Below the pieces are notes generated by a model. That model was not told the DNA's origin. It did not search any database and saw only the letters and a list, made by a program, of their open reading frames with translations. Positions 23,226 to 33,470 of a DNA stretch of 64,000 bases are shown here, one piece after another (the first letter of the stretch is position 1; each line of letters begins with the position of its first letter). Location: the NCBI GenBank assembly GCA_018907035.1, contig JACCIC010000027.1, forward strand, positions 1,721,501 to 1,785,500. Reading direction: 5' to 3'. Source of the DNA: Sycobia sp. Sy_11. Taxonomy: Eukaryota; Arthropoda; Insecta; Hymenoptera; Epichrysomallidae. The translations under genes and the position numbers were made by a program.

Positions 23226-24329
23226 TTAACGTTTGGAACGTTCTGTCTTATCTGACCATTGGAATGCAGTATCTTTTTGCAAAAGCTTAGTCAGTGGTTT
23301 TAATATCGCAGCGAAGTTGTCTATGAATCGGCGATAATACCTAGCTAGACCAAGGAATTGTCTAACGTTCTTCACATTTTTGGGATGGGGAAAGCCTTTT
23401 ACAGCCTCTACCTTTTTGGGGTCTGGACTGAGCCCCTTTTCGCTTAGTCGGTGTCCTAAATAGTTGACTTCTCTCTTTAGGAATTCGCATTTATCAAATT
23501 GCAAATTTAACCCTGCTCGTCTTAGTCTGTCTAATAATAAATTCATCTTTTCATCATGTTCTTCTAATGTATTGGCATATACGACGATATCATCCAAGTA
23601 TACAAAGAGTTTAATACCTTGTAATCCTTTTAGAAGGCTGTCCATTAGCCTTTGAAATGTCGCAGGTGCATTTTTGAGTCCGAAAGGCATCCTAACGAAC
23701 TCGTAATGGCCGAACGGGGTGCTGAATGCAGTTTTATGGGCATCTCTCGGATCCATTTTGATTTGATGAAATCCTGACGCAAGATCTAGCACCGTGTAAA
23801 ATTTTGCTCCACCTACTTGATCGAATATTTCAGTTATATTAGGTAAGGGGTAGGCGTCACTTATAGTTTTATCATTAAGGGCTCGGAAATCGAGCACCAT
23901 ACGCCATCTAGGGCGGCCTTCAGAATCTGCTCGCTTCGGAACGATCCATAAAGGGCTATTCCAAGGGGAGTTTGAATCTCTTATTACTCCGGTGGCTAAT
24001 AGATCATTGACCTGTTTGTTGATTTCGCCCTTTAACGCATGGGGGAATTTATACTGTTTGGTATTAATGGGATCGTCGTCGCACGTTTTTATTCCATGCA
24101 TGAGAATGTCTGTACCCGGTAATGAATCTCCAGGCAAGAAAAAGACGTCACGATTTTTTTCAACCAATGTCTGTACGTATTCCTTTTCTATAGTATTAAG
24201 GTGTTCAGTACGAACTAGGTCTCGTATGGAGAAGGTTCGTGTACACATTAGGTGATTTCTGGGGATCCATGTCCTGATCCTCCGATGCATTTTCTGGCGT
24301 AAGTGTATATAAAGTCTTGGTAGCCACAC
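23226..24329 (-). pseudogene. reverse transcriptase of the retrovirus-like element
   Basis: All RT motifs are intact: RWRMVLDFRALN, YTVLDLASGFHQIKM (motif A Asp), FGLKNAPATFQRLMD (motif B), LFVYLDDIVVYA (catalytic YLDD) and YLGHRLSEKGL. The N-terminal region (SIRDLVRTEHLNTIEKEYV) is the usual Gypsy connector. The frame is the same as that of the second protease upstream, although the acidic linker between them is displaced by two compensating indels. The first 30 or so residues of the ORF are probably out-of-frame read-through. Confidence 0.92.
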
Positions 24330-24982
24330 TCTCGTCGTCGTAATAATGGTTTAGGAACCAATCGGTTTCATCACCGATATATGACACTGGTTCGTTTAAT
24401 TCCTGATCATCGTAGTCGACTTCGTTGTCGCTGCTCTGATCGTCAGTTGAGGCATTCGCGTATACTGAATCCGGCAAGATTTCGGTTCCTTTTCCTTTCG
24501 AATTTCGTTCTTGTGCCTCAAGTAATTTTGAGGGAGAAATAAATTCAATGGGTTGCTTTGACGTAGGTAACTCCAATTGTTTAGTTTCGTAATTTATTAT
24601 TACGTGGGCGTCGTTCAAATAGCGGGCTCCTAGGATACCGCAGTATGGAAATCGTCGGGTATCACATGGAAATATGAAATCCCGCCCGTTACTTTAATTT
24701 TTACGGTTCCTAACGTCGAAAATTGTTGTTCGCCCAAGCCCGTTAAATATGCCATTTGTGTTTCATTGATTTCAAATTGTGTCGGTATCGTTCCCTTCTT
24801 TACTAGGTTTCCATCCGATCCCGTATCAATTAGGAATCTACAGACTCCTCCGTTCGGATTCCTGGTAGTTAATGTCGGAAGTAATTCCTTGTCCTTTTCG
24901 ATTTGTATATTAATGACGAGTTGAGGTTTCTGTAAACATTGGTTGCCTAAATTTTATTCTATTGTTTGGTCGCCTATAATCA
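24205..24982 (-). pseudogene. second retropepsin domain and acidic linker at the start of pol
   Basis: Downstream of the first protease, in the -1 frame, translation gives a second aspartic protease: CRFLIDTGSDGNLVKKG (D-T-G active site), TVKIKVTG in the middle and GILGARYLNDAHVIINY at the end. These match the first protease position by position (MVDSGSEVNTI, YFKITG, GIIGSEYLLD). A TAA near 24957 and a frameshift near 24640 break it. After it, 24600-24205 encodes an acidic, Asp/Glu-rich linker. Two proteases in one element are unusual; see findings. Confidence 0.75.
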
Positions 24983-25453
24983 GTTTTTTTCTCGAAAATC
25001 AATTCTTGCGTTGTTGTCTAACAAGTATTCTGAACCTATTATTCCATCGAATGGGATTGGGGAATCATCTGGAGTGATTAAGAATTCGGCTGGTTGACCA
25101 GTGATCTTGAAATATACAACCCCCAGCGTAACTTCCTTAGTATTTTCTACACCGATAAGGGTGTATATTTTACTTTTATCTATGTAGGCTCCCTTTGGTA
25201 TTACGCTTCTTCTAATGGTATTGACTTCTGATCCACTGTCTACCATAAAAGTAAGGGCGCGTTCTTCGCTGAATCGAACATTAACACATGGTATGTTCCT
25301 TATAATTGTGGTTCCGATGGAATTAACTCGCCTAGGATTTCTGTCAGTTGGGTAGTATTGTTTGAGCGCACAGGTGCTATGGGAGTCCCCTCGTTCGCGC
25401 TCGGTGTTCGGAGACTCTGGCCATTTCCCTGGTTGTATTGCCTTTTTCGGCAT
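24980..25453 (-). CDS. first retropepsin (pro frame)
   Basis: The 157-residue frame overlaps the end of gag in the -1 frame. The functional part begins around RNIPCVNVRF; the active site is FMVDSGSEVNTI, and the C-terminal GIIGSEYLLDNNARIDF matches the retropepsin substrate-binding end. The ATG at its start is probably not used; entry by frameshift from gag is more likely. It ends in A AAA AAC immediately before TGA (24980), a canonical slippery heptamer. The role would be cleavage of the gag-pol polyprotein. Confidence 0.8.
   Translation of the reverse strand: MPKKAIQPGKWPESPNTERERGDSHSTCALKQYYPTDRNPRRVNSIGTTIIRNIPCVNVRFSEERALTFMVDSGSEVNTIRRSVIPKGAYIDKSKIYTLIGVENTKEVTLGVVYFKITGQPAEFLITPDDSPIPFDGIIGSEYLLDNNARIDFREKN
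24983..24989 (-). promoter_or_regulatory. candidate -1 frameshift site A AAA AAC (pro to pol)
   Basis: The heptamer is in the correct register of the pro frame (GA A AAA AAC TGA). Slipping back one base enters the frame that encodes the second protease and, further on, RT. I could not identify a clear downstream stem or pseudoknot by eye. Confidence 0.6.
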
Positions 25454-26998
25454 TCCGATATCGTGTGACCTATGTTTTTGCAGTAGGCACAGACAGTTCT
25501 ATTGGATGTATTAGCATTCATTGGCGCTGCATCATGGGTTCTGCAATTCGTGTACGTGTGGCCCATGCGTCCGCACTTCTGGCATTTAGGTTGATTTTGA
25601 GATGCTGACTGATTTGTTCGACAATAATTAGCCGTATGCCCTGATTTATTACACAGTTGACATATTATTGATGGTACTCGATAATTGTTCTTACAATCTC
25701 GAGCGGTATGGCCTGGTTTATTGCAGGTTTGGCATTCAATCAGAGAACGACACTTGGCGGCAGTGTGGTTTGCCCTGTTACAGATCTGACATATTAATGT
25801 TCGGTCTGCGTTAACCCTCTTGCGACATATCAAAGCTGTATGACCCATTATCCCACAATAAGCACAGGGGGGTCCTTAGGAATGGATTCTTCGGTCAATC
25901 CGCAGACCTGCATCGGTCGTCTATTAATGATTGGTTTCGGTAAATAAGCTTCTCTCTCGTTTAATATTTTATTTCTCTTTAGCTCTTTTTCCGCGGCTAT
26001 GGCGTTTTTAAAAAGTTCGTCGAGAGTTGCGGTTTGTTTTACACATGGGAGTAAGTCAGATCTTAATCCAGCTCGAAAACAATCTATGATGTAGCTATCA
26101 ATAGTAGCTTTATAGGCGGCTGTGGGAGTGGCGCGAGTCGTGCTCTTATTGATTTCGAAAATTTGAGATGCTATGTTTTTAATCTATTAGCGTAGGATAG
26201 TACCGTTTCATTTTTCCTCTGATATTCGATGCTTAATTCTCCTATTAGCTGTCCTTCTGTTTTAGAGGCTGAGAATGCTTCTCGGAGATGCTCCTTAAGC
26301 TCGGCTACTGTTGTAAATCTTGTTCCAGCAGCTGCTCTTCTTGCTTCTCCTATCAGACGACTTTTTAAGTACAAAGTGAATTTTTCTTCTAAGACTGGGT
26401 CAATCAATTCTTGAGCGTCCGAACATTATTCGAAGAACTGTTGGAGCTCATAATTTGTACCGTCGAATTCAGGTACTAGCCTAGCGGCATCCTTTAATGA
26501 TATTGCTTGTTCTGTCATGACTCTTATTTTGCGTTTCACGAGAGTTGATTTGCCTGGATGAACGCTCAATTGGAAATAATTGGTTGATTGATCGGAGGGG
26601 CTGAGTGTTCCAAGGAGTGTGCCTTGAGGACTCCCTCGTTGCGTTGTTCTATTCTCAATATCTGTATCTATGGGAGATTGTATACGAGAGGGTGGATCTG
26701 ATTGAATTGGATTATTAGCGAGTAATGAGTCGCTGAATGAGAGTTCGAACGGAGTGGAGGCCCCTTTTGGGTCGAATTTTTGTATGCTGGTTATGCTTCG
26801 TTTTATTTCTGTTGAGGGCTGTGCCTGAGATGTGGGTGTCCCAGATGGAACGTCTTCTGTGTCCCACGGGATCTTTGATCGTGTCTCAAAAGCCTGTTTC
26901 TCTTCGAGGAGCTTTTGTTCTTTATCCTTTTCTCTTTCCTGTTTTCTAGATTTTAAATTCTCCTCCAATCTTTTAGCCTCACTTCTTGTCAATGGCAT
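25300..26998 (-). pseudogene. gag with six CCHC zinc knuckles
   Basis: The start MPLTRSEAKRLEENL leads into a charged helical N-terminus, then a proline/serine-rich part and the capsid region (VPEFDGTNYELQQFF, EYQRKNETVLSYANRLK). TAA at 26426 and a frameshift near 26175 break it. The nucleocapsid part (about 25880-25440) holds six C-x2-C-x4-H-x4-C knuckles in a row: CAYCGIMGHTALIC, CQICNRANHTAAKC, CQTCNKPGHTARDC, CQLCNKSGHTANYC, CQKCGRMGHTYTNC and CAYCKNIGHTISEC. Gag would assemble the particle and package the RNA. Most Gypsy gags have one or two knuckles. Confidence 0.85.
25423..25429 (-). promoter_or_regulatory. candidate -1 frameshift site G GGA AAT (gag to pro)
   Basis: In the gag frame the codons read CAG GGA AAT, giving X XXY YYZ in register. 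It lies inside the gag-pro overlap (25300-25453) and before the first protease domain. Confidence 0.5.
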
Positions 26999-27366
26999 GA
27001 GCCTCTATTCCGAACAAGAAATTCGTGTAAATGCCCTTTTCTGGGATTTGTATAGCTTTAGTGATTTCAGTTTGGTAATGTATCGTTTCTTCAGTTATAT
27101 AAGTATAATTATTCGTAAGCTCCCTTCGTCCTTTCCTTTACTTAGTAAGGCAATGAAACTTTGATTTTTTTTCGAATTGATTATTATTCCAATTCATTTG
27201 TAATGAGTAGATCGATTATCTTTAAGAATCTTCTCAATTTTCCTTTTTCGTCAAGGTTGGGGTTATTTATGACAAACGAGTATCGTTTTTATCATTTTAT
27301 AGTTGAGTACTTTATTATTTATTGTTTTTATAGAATCTTCAAATTGATAAAATTTGAATTCCTTTA
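26999..27366. other. leader of the retrovirus-like element, gag-proximal part
   Basis: AT-rich, no coding evidence; it lies between the gag start (minus strand) and the mariner insertion. The TA at 27365-27366 is the mariner target site. Confidence 0.5.
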
Positions 27367-28652
27367 TTAGGAGTGTGAATAAGTCTTTCCCGTTTTTTGT
27401 AAGAGATGGCGCCACCAATACTGTGCGAGTATTCAATGGTTACATATGTCATAATCAAAGCTTATTCATATGTCAACAATTCCATACTAACACATTAGTT
27501 AAAATTTTTTCGCATCATAAATTTTTGATATCGTGAAAATGTCGAAATTTGAGCCGAGTCGACGTCATTTGCGGGAAGTTTCACTTTATTGGTTCAATTT
27601 GAAGAAATCTGCTGCCGAGACGCATCGATTGCTTCCGGAGGCTTATGGAGAAGGTTGTGTCGATGATTCAAGTGTTCGCGGATGGTTTCGACGCTTCAAA
27701 ATCGGTGATTTCGACGTGGAAGACAAGGAGCGTTCCGGGCGGCCGCAAATCTTTGAAGATCGAGAATTGGCGACTTTGCTTGATGAAGATTCTTGTCAAA
27801 GGCAAGAAGAACTTGCTGAAGCATTGGGAGTTGACCGAACAACCATTTCCAAGCGTTTGAAAGCCATGGGAATGATCCAAAAGCAAGGAAATTGGGTGCC
27901 GTACGAACTGAAGCTGAGAGACGTCGAACGGCGTTTTTTCACTTGCGAACAGCTGCTTCAGCGACATAAAAGAAAGGGTTTTCTGCATCGTATCGTGACT
28001 GGCGATGAAAAGTGGATACGTTACGATAATCCGAAGCGAAGACAATCATGGGGACTACCCGGCCATGCATCATCATCGACGGCCAAGCCAAATATTCATG
28101 GCGCCAAGCTTATGCTCTGTATATGGTGGGACCAGCTAGGTGTGGTTTACTATGAGCTTCTGAAACCGAATGAAAGGATCACAGGCGAGGTCTATCGACG
28201 ACAATTGATGCGTTTGAGCCGCGCACTGCGAGAAAAACGGCCACAATACTCCGACAGGCACGACAAAGTTATTTTGCAACATGACAATGCTCGCCCACAT
28301 GTTGCACCGCCGGTGAAAACATACTTAGAAACGCTCAAATGGGAAGTCCTACCCCACCCGCCGTATAGTCCAGACGTTGCTCCGTCTGATTACCATCTCT
28401 TCAGATCGATGACGCATGGCCTGGCTGACCAGCACTTCCATTCCTACGAGGAAGCCAAAAAATGGGTGGATGACTGGATAGAGGCTAAACCGGTCGAATT
28501 TTTTCGCAACGGGATTCGTATGTTGCCAGAAAGATGGGAAAAAGTTGTAGCTAGCGATGGCCAATACTTTCAATAATTTATTTGTAACCATTTTTTCACA
28601 ATAAATGCTCAAAATTTGAAAAAAAACGGGAAAGACTTATTCACATACCTGA
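27367..28652 (+). mobile_element. mariner transposon, copy B, complete
   Basis: 1286 bp flanked by TA at 27365-27366 and 28653-28654. The terminal repeats pair over about 30 bases: the 5' end TTAGGAGTGTGAATAAGTCT matches the reverse complement of the 3' end, TCAGGTATGTGAATAAGTCT, followed by TTCCCGTTTTTT in both. The transposase ORF is uninterrupted. It lies in the leader of the retrovirus-like element and so inserted after it. Confidence 0.96.
27533..28576 (+). CDS. mariner transposase (D,D34D), intact ORF, complete element
   Basis: 347 residues, full length for the family. The catalytic Asp residues are in TGDEKWIRYDN, LQHDNARPH and APSDYHLF, with D-34-D spacing; the C-terminus is VVASDGQYF. 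The protein binds the terminal repeats by its N-terminal helix-turn-helix region and cuts and joins DNA at TA. With intact ends, target duplication and ORF, this is the best candidate in the window for a presently or recently autonomous element. Copy A has an almost identical protein, and copy C at 55177-55914 keeps only the 3' half. Confidence 0.96.
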   Translation: MKMSKFEPSRRHLREVSLYWFNLKKSAAETHRLLPEAYGEGCVDDSSVRGWFRRFKIGDFDVEDKERSGRPQIFEDRELATLLDEDSCQRQEELAEALGVDRTTISKRLKAMGMIQKQGNWVPYELKLRDVERRFFTCEQLLQRHKRKGFLHRIVTGDEKWIRYDNPKRRQSWGLPGHASSSTAKPNIHGAKLMLCIWWDQLGVVYYELLKPNERITGEVYRRQLMRLSRALREKRPQYSDRHDKVILQHDNARPHVAPPVKTYLETLKWEVLPHPPYSPDVAPSDYHLFRSMTHGLADQHFHSYEEAKKWVDDWIEAKPVEFFRNGIRMLPERWEKVVASDGQYFQ

Positions 28653-28654
28653 TA

Positions 28655-29393
28655 TTATTAACAAAACCTTTCTAAATTATGAGTGACTGAGTTAATAGAT
28701 TCGGAGTATTCCATACATAACTCTGTGACATCAATTTAGAAAATAAAAATAATAATGAAATATTTTAACAAATAATTCATTACTAAATAGGAAGAAAAGA
28801 ACAATATCAATCCAAATTAATAGAAATAGTAATGTTACTAGTAAATGTTTATTTGTTAGTTTGTTTATAAATTGATTGATTTGTTTATTTATTTATTATT
28901 AATATTATTTTCTTCGGGTATGTTATTTATTTATTATTATTGTTGTATATATATCTTTGTTAATTGTATTCTTATTAATTCTCTTGTACGTTCTTATTTG
29001 TATTGAGGAGAGATTTTATTTACTCCTTTATTAATGAATAATTATTTTTAATTTATATACTTCTAAATAAAAAATATAATAATTTTTTTTTTTTTATTAC
29101 GATAAGGGAATGAAAAAATAATTTCATTTACTATCTGATTTATTTATTGTAAATTCGTTTATTTGTTTTGTTGTATTTATTTTTATCATTTATTATTTAT
29201 AAAATTAATTTTGTTTAGGTTGTTTTTTTTATTATTCAATTCGTTATTCTAGTATATAATTATTATATATTTTTTTTGTTACTGCTATTTTTATTAAATA
29301 GTATGTACGTTTTTTTTATTAAATATTACTCCTATAATTAATGAAAATGAAAAGAATTTTAAAGTAGCAGATAGACACGCAAGCTACTCAAAT
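28655..29393. other. AT-rich leader between primer-binding site and mariner insertion
   Basis: Very AT-rich with T runs and no ORF of note. On the minus strand it would be the 5' untranslated leader of the retrovirus-like element. Confidence 0.45.
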
Positions 29394-29412
29394 AATCCCG
29401 GCTGAGCCCCCA
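29394..29412 (-). promoter_or_regulatory. tRNA-Pro-like primer-binding site
   Basis: The minus strand reads TGGGGGCTCAGCCGGGATT. It differs at two bases from the tRNA-Pro type site TGGGGGCTCGTCCGGGATT familiar from murine leukaemia viruses. It lies upstream of gag in the right orientation; a candidate LTR end (CCGACGTCACA) is 18 bases further out. Confidence 0.65.
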
Positions 29413-29430
29413 AAATTTATAATAAGGTAT

Positions 29431-29890
29431 GTGACGTCGGAATTAGAACGCCGTCGTCCTTTTACCTTATTAACTTGCGAATGCACTTTTCTGGGTACAC
29501 ACGCAGGTATGGTTGAGCAGTTTTCGAGCCTGAAGAATTAACTCCAAGGGCTCGGGAATCTCGCGCGATTTTTCTGCTACTTTATTAATTAAATACTTTT
29601 ATCTTTTTTTTTTAGGAAGAGAGTTTAGGTTATATTAATATATTTTTTTATTGATTTTATTTTTCTAACTGGGTTTAAGCCTGCTCACAGTCCAAGGCTT
29701 ATATTTGATTTGAATCGTCTTCCTTTCAGAAAACAATTCAAACCGCCTTAGCCTGAATGATCATATAAATCCTGTATATAATTTTATATCCCTATAAAAA
29801 GGTACCATTTCAACGTTATTTCGGAAACCGTTTTTTTTGTCTTCAATTTCAATTGTTACCAGTAACTAGATCTTCTCGATATTCAATTTA
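29431..29890. other. possible 5' LTR of the retrovirus-like element, extent unknown
   Basis: Starts TGTGACGTCGG on the plus strand, that is, an LTR end in minus orientation. It contains mixed composition and a TATAAAAAGG motif near 29800. No matching second LTR was found. Confidence 0.35.
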
Positions 29891-29897
29891 AAATACG

Positions 29898-29907
29898 ATA
29901 TATATCG

Positions 29908-29979
<72 letters not shown>

Positions 29980-29980
29980 T
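29898..29980. repeat. (TA)n microsatellite
   Basis: About 80 bases of nearly pure TA repeat, directly next to the 3' end of the dispersed repeat at 29981-30140. Confidence 0.95.
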
Positions 29981-30140
29981 AATTTATAATGACAAAGCGT
30001 GTTTTTATTTGTACATGATAAATAAAAAAAACTACTGAACCTATTGTTCTAAAATTCGAAATATATATTCTATATTATTTTTTAAAAAACAGAGGCTATG
30101 TTTTTTATTGAAAACAATTTTACTTTCATCAATAAGTTAC
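29981..30140 (-). repeat. dispersed repeat, RTE-LINE or SINE 3' tail-like, copy 1
   Basis: The minus strand matches 46401-46563 in plus orientation: TTACTTTCATCAATAA-type start, then AGGCTATGTTTTTTATTGAA, ACTACTGAAC and the end CAAAGCGTGTTTTT followed by TA-rich DNA. The GGTTCAGTAGTTTTT and TGTACAAACAAA pattern resembles 3' ends of RTE-type LINEs and their SINEs; this assignment is from memory. Confidence 0.65.
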
Positions 30141-31436
30141 GAGTGTATACACTATAAGCGATGTATTCTAATTTGGTGATGATAATAAACCGAGTTCGGT
30201 GTCGAACCCATATATCAGGCGCATAGTAAAGTAGTACTGTTCAGTTAACTATTATATATAAAGAAAATTAGGAAGCAATAGACATTCTCTCAAGGTTTTC
30301 GAATAAATACTCAAGAATATCTTATGTAAAAAATCTTAATGTTTATTTTATTCTCTCTACAACCTTCTCGCTTGAGAGCAAACTCCGAAATGCCTTCAGG
30401 CCATAGTGTGGAAACGTGCACTCACACCCGCACTGCAAAAAATGCTCTTATACCTGCGTACCATATAGTCCGCATAACTGAATAGGAAGGCGGGCGAACA
30501 TCCCAGTTAGGAAAAATCCATCCGTTTCGCGACAGATGTTTACCGTGTTGCTATAATGGTGGGAAAATCCCTTGCGGAGAATTTAGTACTTCATAAACGC
30601 ATAATAATAAAATAACAATATAAGCTTTTCTCCGTAAATCCGACAAATACTGTGATTATTAATGAATTATTGTTAATCATCGTTACTATATTTTAATGTA
30701 AAAAAATGTTCTTTTGTTGGAATAGATTTTTATTTTATAGATTAAGATTTTTAGGCTTCATGCATTTATAAAACGTTTATCAATATTTAAATCATATAAA
30801 TATTAGTAATATGTATCAGTCTAAAAGTTATTCTATTAATGTTTAGAGTTATTATCAGAATAATTATTACGGAAGGTTGAAATTGAAAACCAAACAATTC
30901 ACGTATACCATATGCTTATAAAGAATTTGCATTAATATAGACGCAATAGGCGCAATTAGCTATTTACTGGTGTTCGTATTGCGGAAAAAAATCCCAGTAA
31001 ATCACCAGTAACTCAACATACCGTTTCTGACTGGTTATTACGTCTGATTATATGAAGAAGGGAAAACTTGCAGTTCAAAAACTGTTCATAATATTTTCAT
31101 ATAGCAAGCGTATGATCATGCATTGCAGCATTGCCATTTGTACTTACTAGCAACTTACTGGAAACCTTTCGGTACATATACTTATTATATATACTTTGGC
31201 AAATAACAAAAAATTACTTTGATTAGTATATAAGCCCAATCAAGATATTGTTATACGCAATTATATTGTATAGTATGTGAATAATATCTAAATACTTCAT
31301 AATACGTAACTTTATATATCTATAGTGTGTTTCATTATATAATAAAAAAAAGGCTAAAAGTTTGTTGTATGAGCTTTTGTGCATAAATTATTAATAAAAT
31401 GGAAAATAAACATATAAAAAAAACTTTCAATAACCG
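30141..31436. other. non-coding stretch
   Basis: No convincing ORF. The part around 30290-30560 (ATTCTCTCTACAACC, then a more GC-rich run) resembles LTR-like non-coding DNA but has no partner. The rest is AT-rich. Confidence 0.35.
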
Positions 31437-32385
31437 ATGAACTTAACAATTATTATATTAATATCTAATGTTCTGTCTCCACTCTTCTTTCTCGCCACGG
31501 ATGATTTCAACCAACGCTACGCGAACACCGTCGCTCGTCGTCATGAGTACACTTCTCCCGTCTTTCCAATTTTTAGGAGTTTCACGACGCGCATCAGTCT
31601 CATCTTGATCGCCGAAAGAGGTAGAAGAGGTGTGAGAAATGGAGAAAGAGAGAACACAAGCAGAAGGAAGAGGTAGCGAAGAAAGTGCTGTGAAAGAAAG
31701 AAGGAGCGAGAGAAGATAGTGTGAATAAGGTTTAGAGTCAAGAGAGAGAAAGAAAAAAAGCAGAAAACGAGAGAGTAGAGAAAAGAGAGATAGTTACGGA
31801 GGAGAAGTAAAGAAAAAGAGATAGAAGGAGGAGAGAGAGAGAGAGACGAAAGAGTGGAAGAAAGGAGGTCAGAGTAAGGGAAGAGTGAGCAGTCAAGCAG
31901 AGTACAATGAAAGGAAAGGAGAAAGCAGGCGATAAGAGGAAGAAAATCGCTGCGCTCTAGCGCGGGACCCTCGACACACCTCCGTCACTACCCTTCCGTC
32001 GACGGACCCCTGGAGCCACCAGGTTCGGTTCCACATTCTTTTCCCCAGGCGAATGTGATGGGCTTTGCTAGCATGGTTATCGGGTAGCGTAGCGGGAACA
32101 AATCAGAATGAAAACAAAATTGTGTTGGTGACATTTTTTATTTTCAATAAAGAGAAAGAAGAAAATTATAAGTGGATAAACGCGCCGTATGATTCCTTGT
32201 GCCCATACCCATACTTTCATCTTTGTGCTGTTTTTTTTGTCGTTGTTTCCTTAATTTTTAGACTAGCGGAGTTCTCTTAGTAATTTTGGAGTAAGTAAAA
32301 TAAAACAAATAAAATTAATTATTTGTGTGCGCCGACTTATCTTAACATTAAGCGTTTTTTATATATCTTTGGCCTTATCACAATA
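31437..32385. other. purine-rich (GA-rich) tract and flanks
   Basis: 31620-31960 is strongly purine-rich on the plus strand (AGAGAGAGAAAGAAAAAAAG type), with strand asymmetry. ORFs here (31437-31676, 32065-32280) are low-complexity or unsupported. Nothing else recognisable. Confidence 0.5.
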
Positions 32386-32386
32386 T

Positions 32387-32387
<1 letters not shown>

Positions 32388-32433
<46 letters not shown>
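32388..32433. repeat. (TA)n microsatellite
   Basis: About 45 bases of TA repeat. Confidence 0.95.
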
Positions 32434-32434
<1 letters not shown>

Positions 32435-32450
32435 AATGTTACCTTCATTA

Positions 32451-33290
32451 ACATTTCAGTTACAATTTCTGTAACATAACACTTGAAATTATACATATGT
32501 AGTGCTAACGATATATTACTGATGCGTTTTATGTTATATAGATAAATATTACAAATGGAATATTTCAGTTACATTACATTTAAAATATTATTAGTAATAC
32601 ACAGTGGAGTCGCTAGGTGGAGCTGAAATTTTAGTGTTTACAAATAACAAATAACAAATTGCCTACTGTTTAGAAGAGCGGATGGAATATCAGTTCGGAT
32701 ATTGCTTTTTAGCGGTTTTCCGCATAAGATCGAAGCATTTTGTTTCTTGAATCTGTTTTTTTATATCTCTGAGAAAGTCCTCTTTGAGGGATCTTAAATA
32801 AAAAATAACATGATGATGATTATAGCGTTTTCAATTCTTGAATTAGATTTGGAATTTTTTACAATAATAGAAACCTTTCTCACAGCATCTAGATATATTA
32901 CATTGTAATAAGTGCGGATATTTCATATTACATAAATCTAACGGTATAATTACATAAACATTTCAGTTCTATAACTGAGATATGCTAGCGAAAGAAAGAT
33001 GATATATACAAGAAATATTTCCAAACATTTCTGAATTATTTCGGCATTATTTCAGTCATATAACAGTAATATATTAATTGAAAGATTCTGTATCAATTCC
33101 TGTTGCTTACCGATACGTAGCAGAAATATTTATAACGTTACATTGTAATAAATACGGATATTTCATGTTACATACAGATAACGGGAATATAAGAAAAATA
33201 TTTCAGTTATATTACTGAAATAACAATATTACAAATGTTATATTACAAAAATATTACTGTAATATAACCTGCTGCTTAGGTATTCTATAT
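32451..33290. repeat. degenerate satellite-like array, period about 240 bp, rich in TTTCAGT/ACTGAAA
   Basis: TACATTGTAATAA-TGCGGATATTTCAT at 32899 recurs 240 bases later at 33139, and the following 80 bases are also alike (TAACGG, then TTTCAGTT...ACTGA). The motif AACATTTCAGTTAC and its inverse occur many times across the block. Non-coding. Confidence 0.6.
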
Positions 33291-33470
33291 AATAATATTT
33301 AACCATCATTGGGCAATTTTTAGCCATTTTTATTATCGAATTTGCGTTTATTTTTTTATCAATTTTGGCAATATTGAACATTTGTGCAGTTTAACGTTTC
33401 GGTAAATTTGTTTACACATTTTAATTTATGAAGACATATTATGAGTAAAACCAAAAAACTTTGAACTTAA

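Larger units (their letters stand above)
18371..29430 (-). mobile_element. retrovirus-like Ty3/Gypsy element with env (gag-pro-pol-env), degenerate
   Basis: Reading the minus strand: possible 5' LTR end (29430), primer-binding site (29412-29394), leader, gag (26998-25300), two proteases, RT, RNase H, integrase (to 20875), env (20659-18743), polypurine-like GGGGG and a possible 3' LTR. A mariner is inserted in the leader. The LTRs at the two ends could not be matched to each other, so the outer limits are uncertain; the coding order is secure. Confidence 0.8.

Noticed and set aside
1..28652. Two mariner copies in the same orientation flanking 26 kb, as ends of a composite transposon
   Set aside because: Each copy has its own ends and TA site (3' TA seen for A, both for B); the DNA between them consists of unrelated older elements.
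29394..29412. tRNA gene 3' end
   Set aside because: Only the acceptor and T-arm side matches; no D-arm or anticodon arm on either side. It fits a primer-binding site.
31437..31676. Small secreted protein (hydrophobic N-terminus)
   Set aside because: The rest is Arg-rich translation of a purine-rich tract; no homology recognised and no supporting context.
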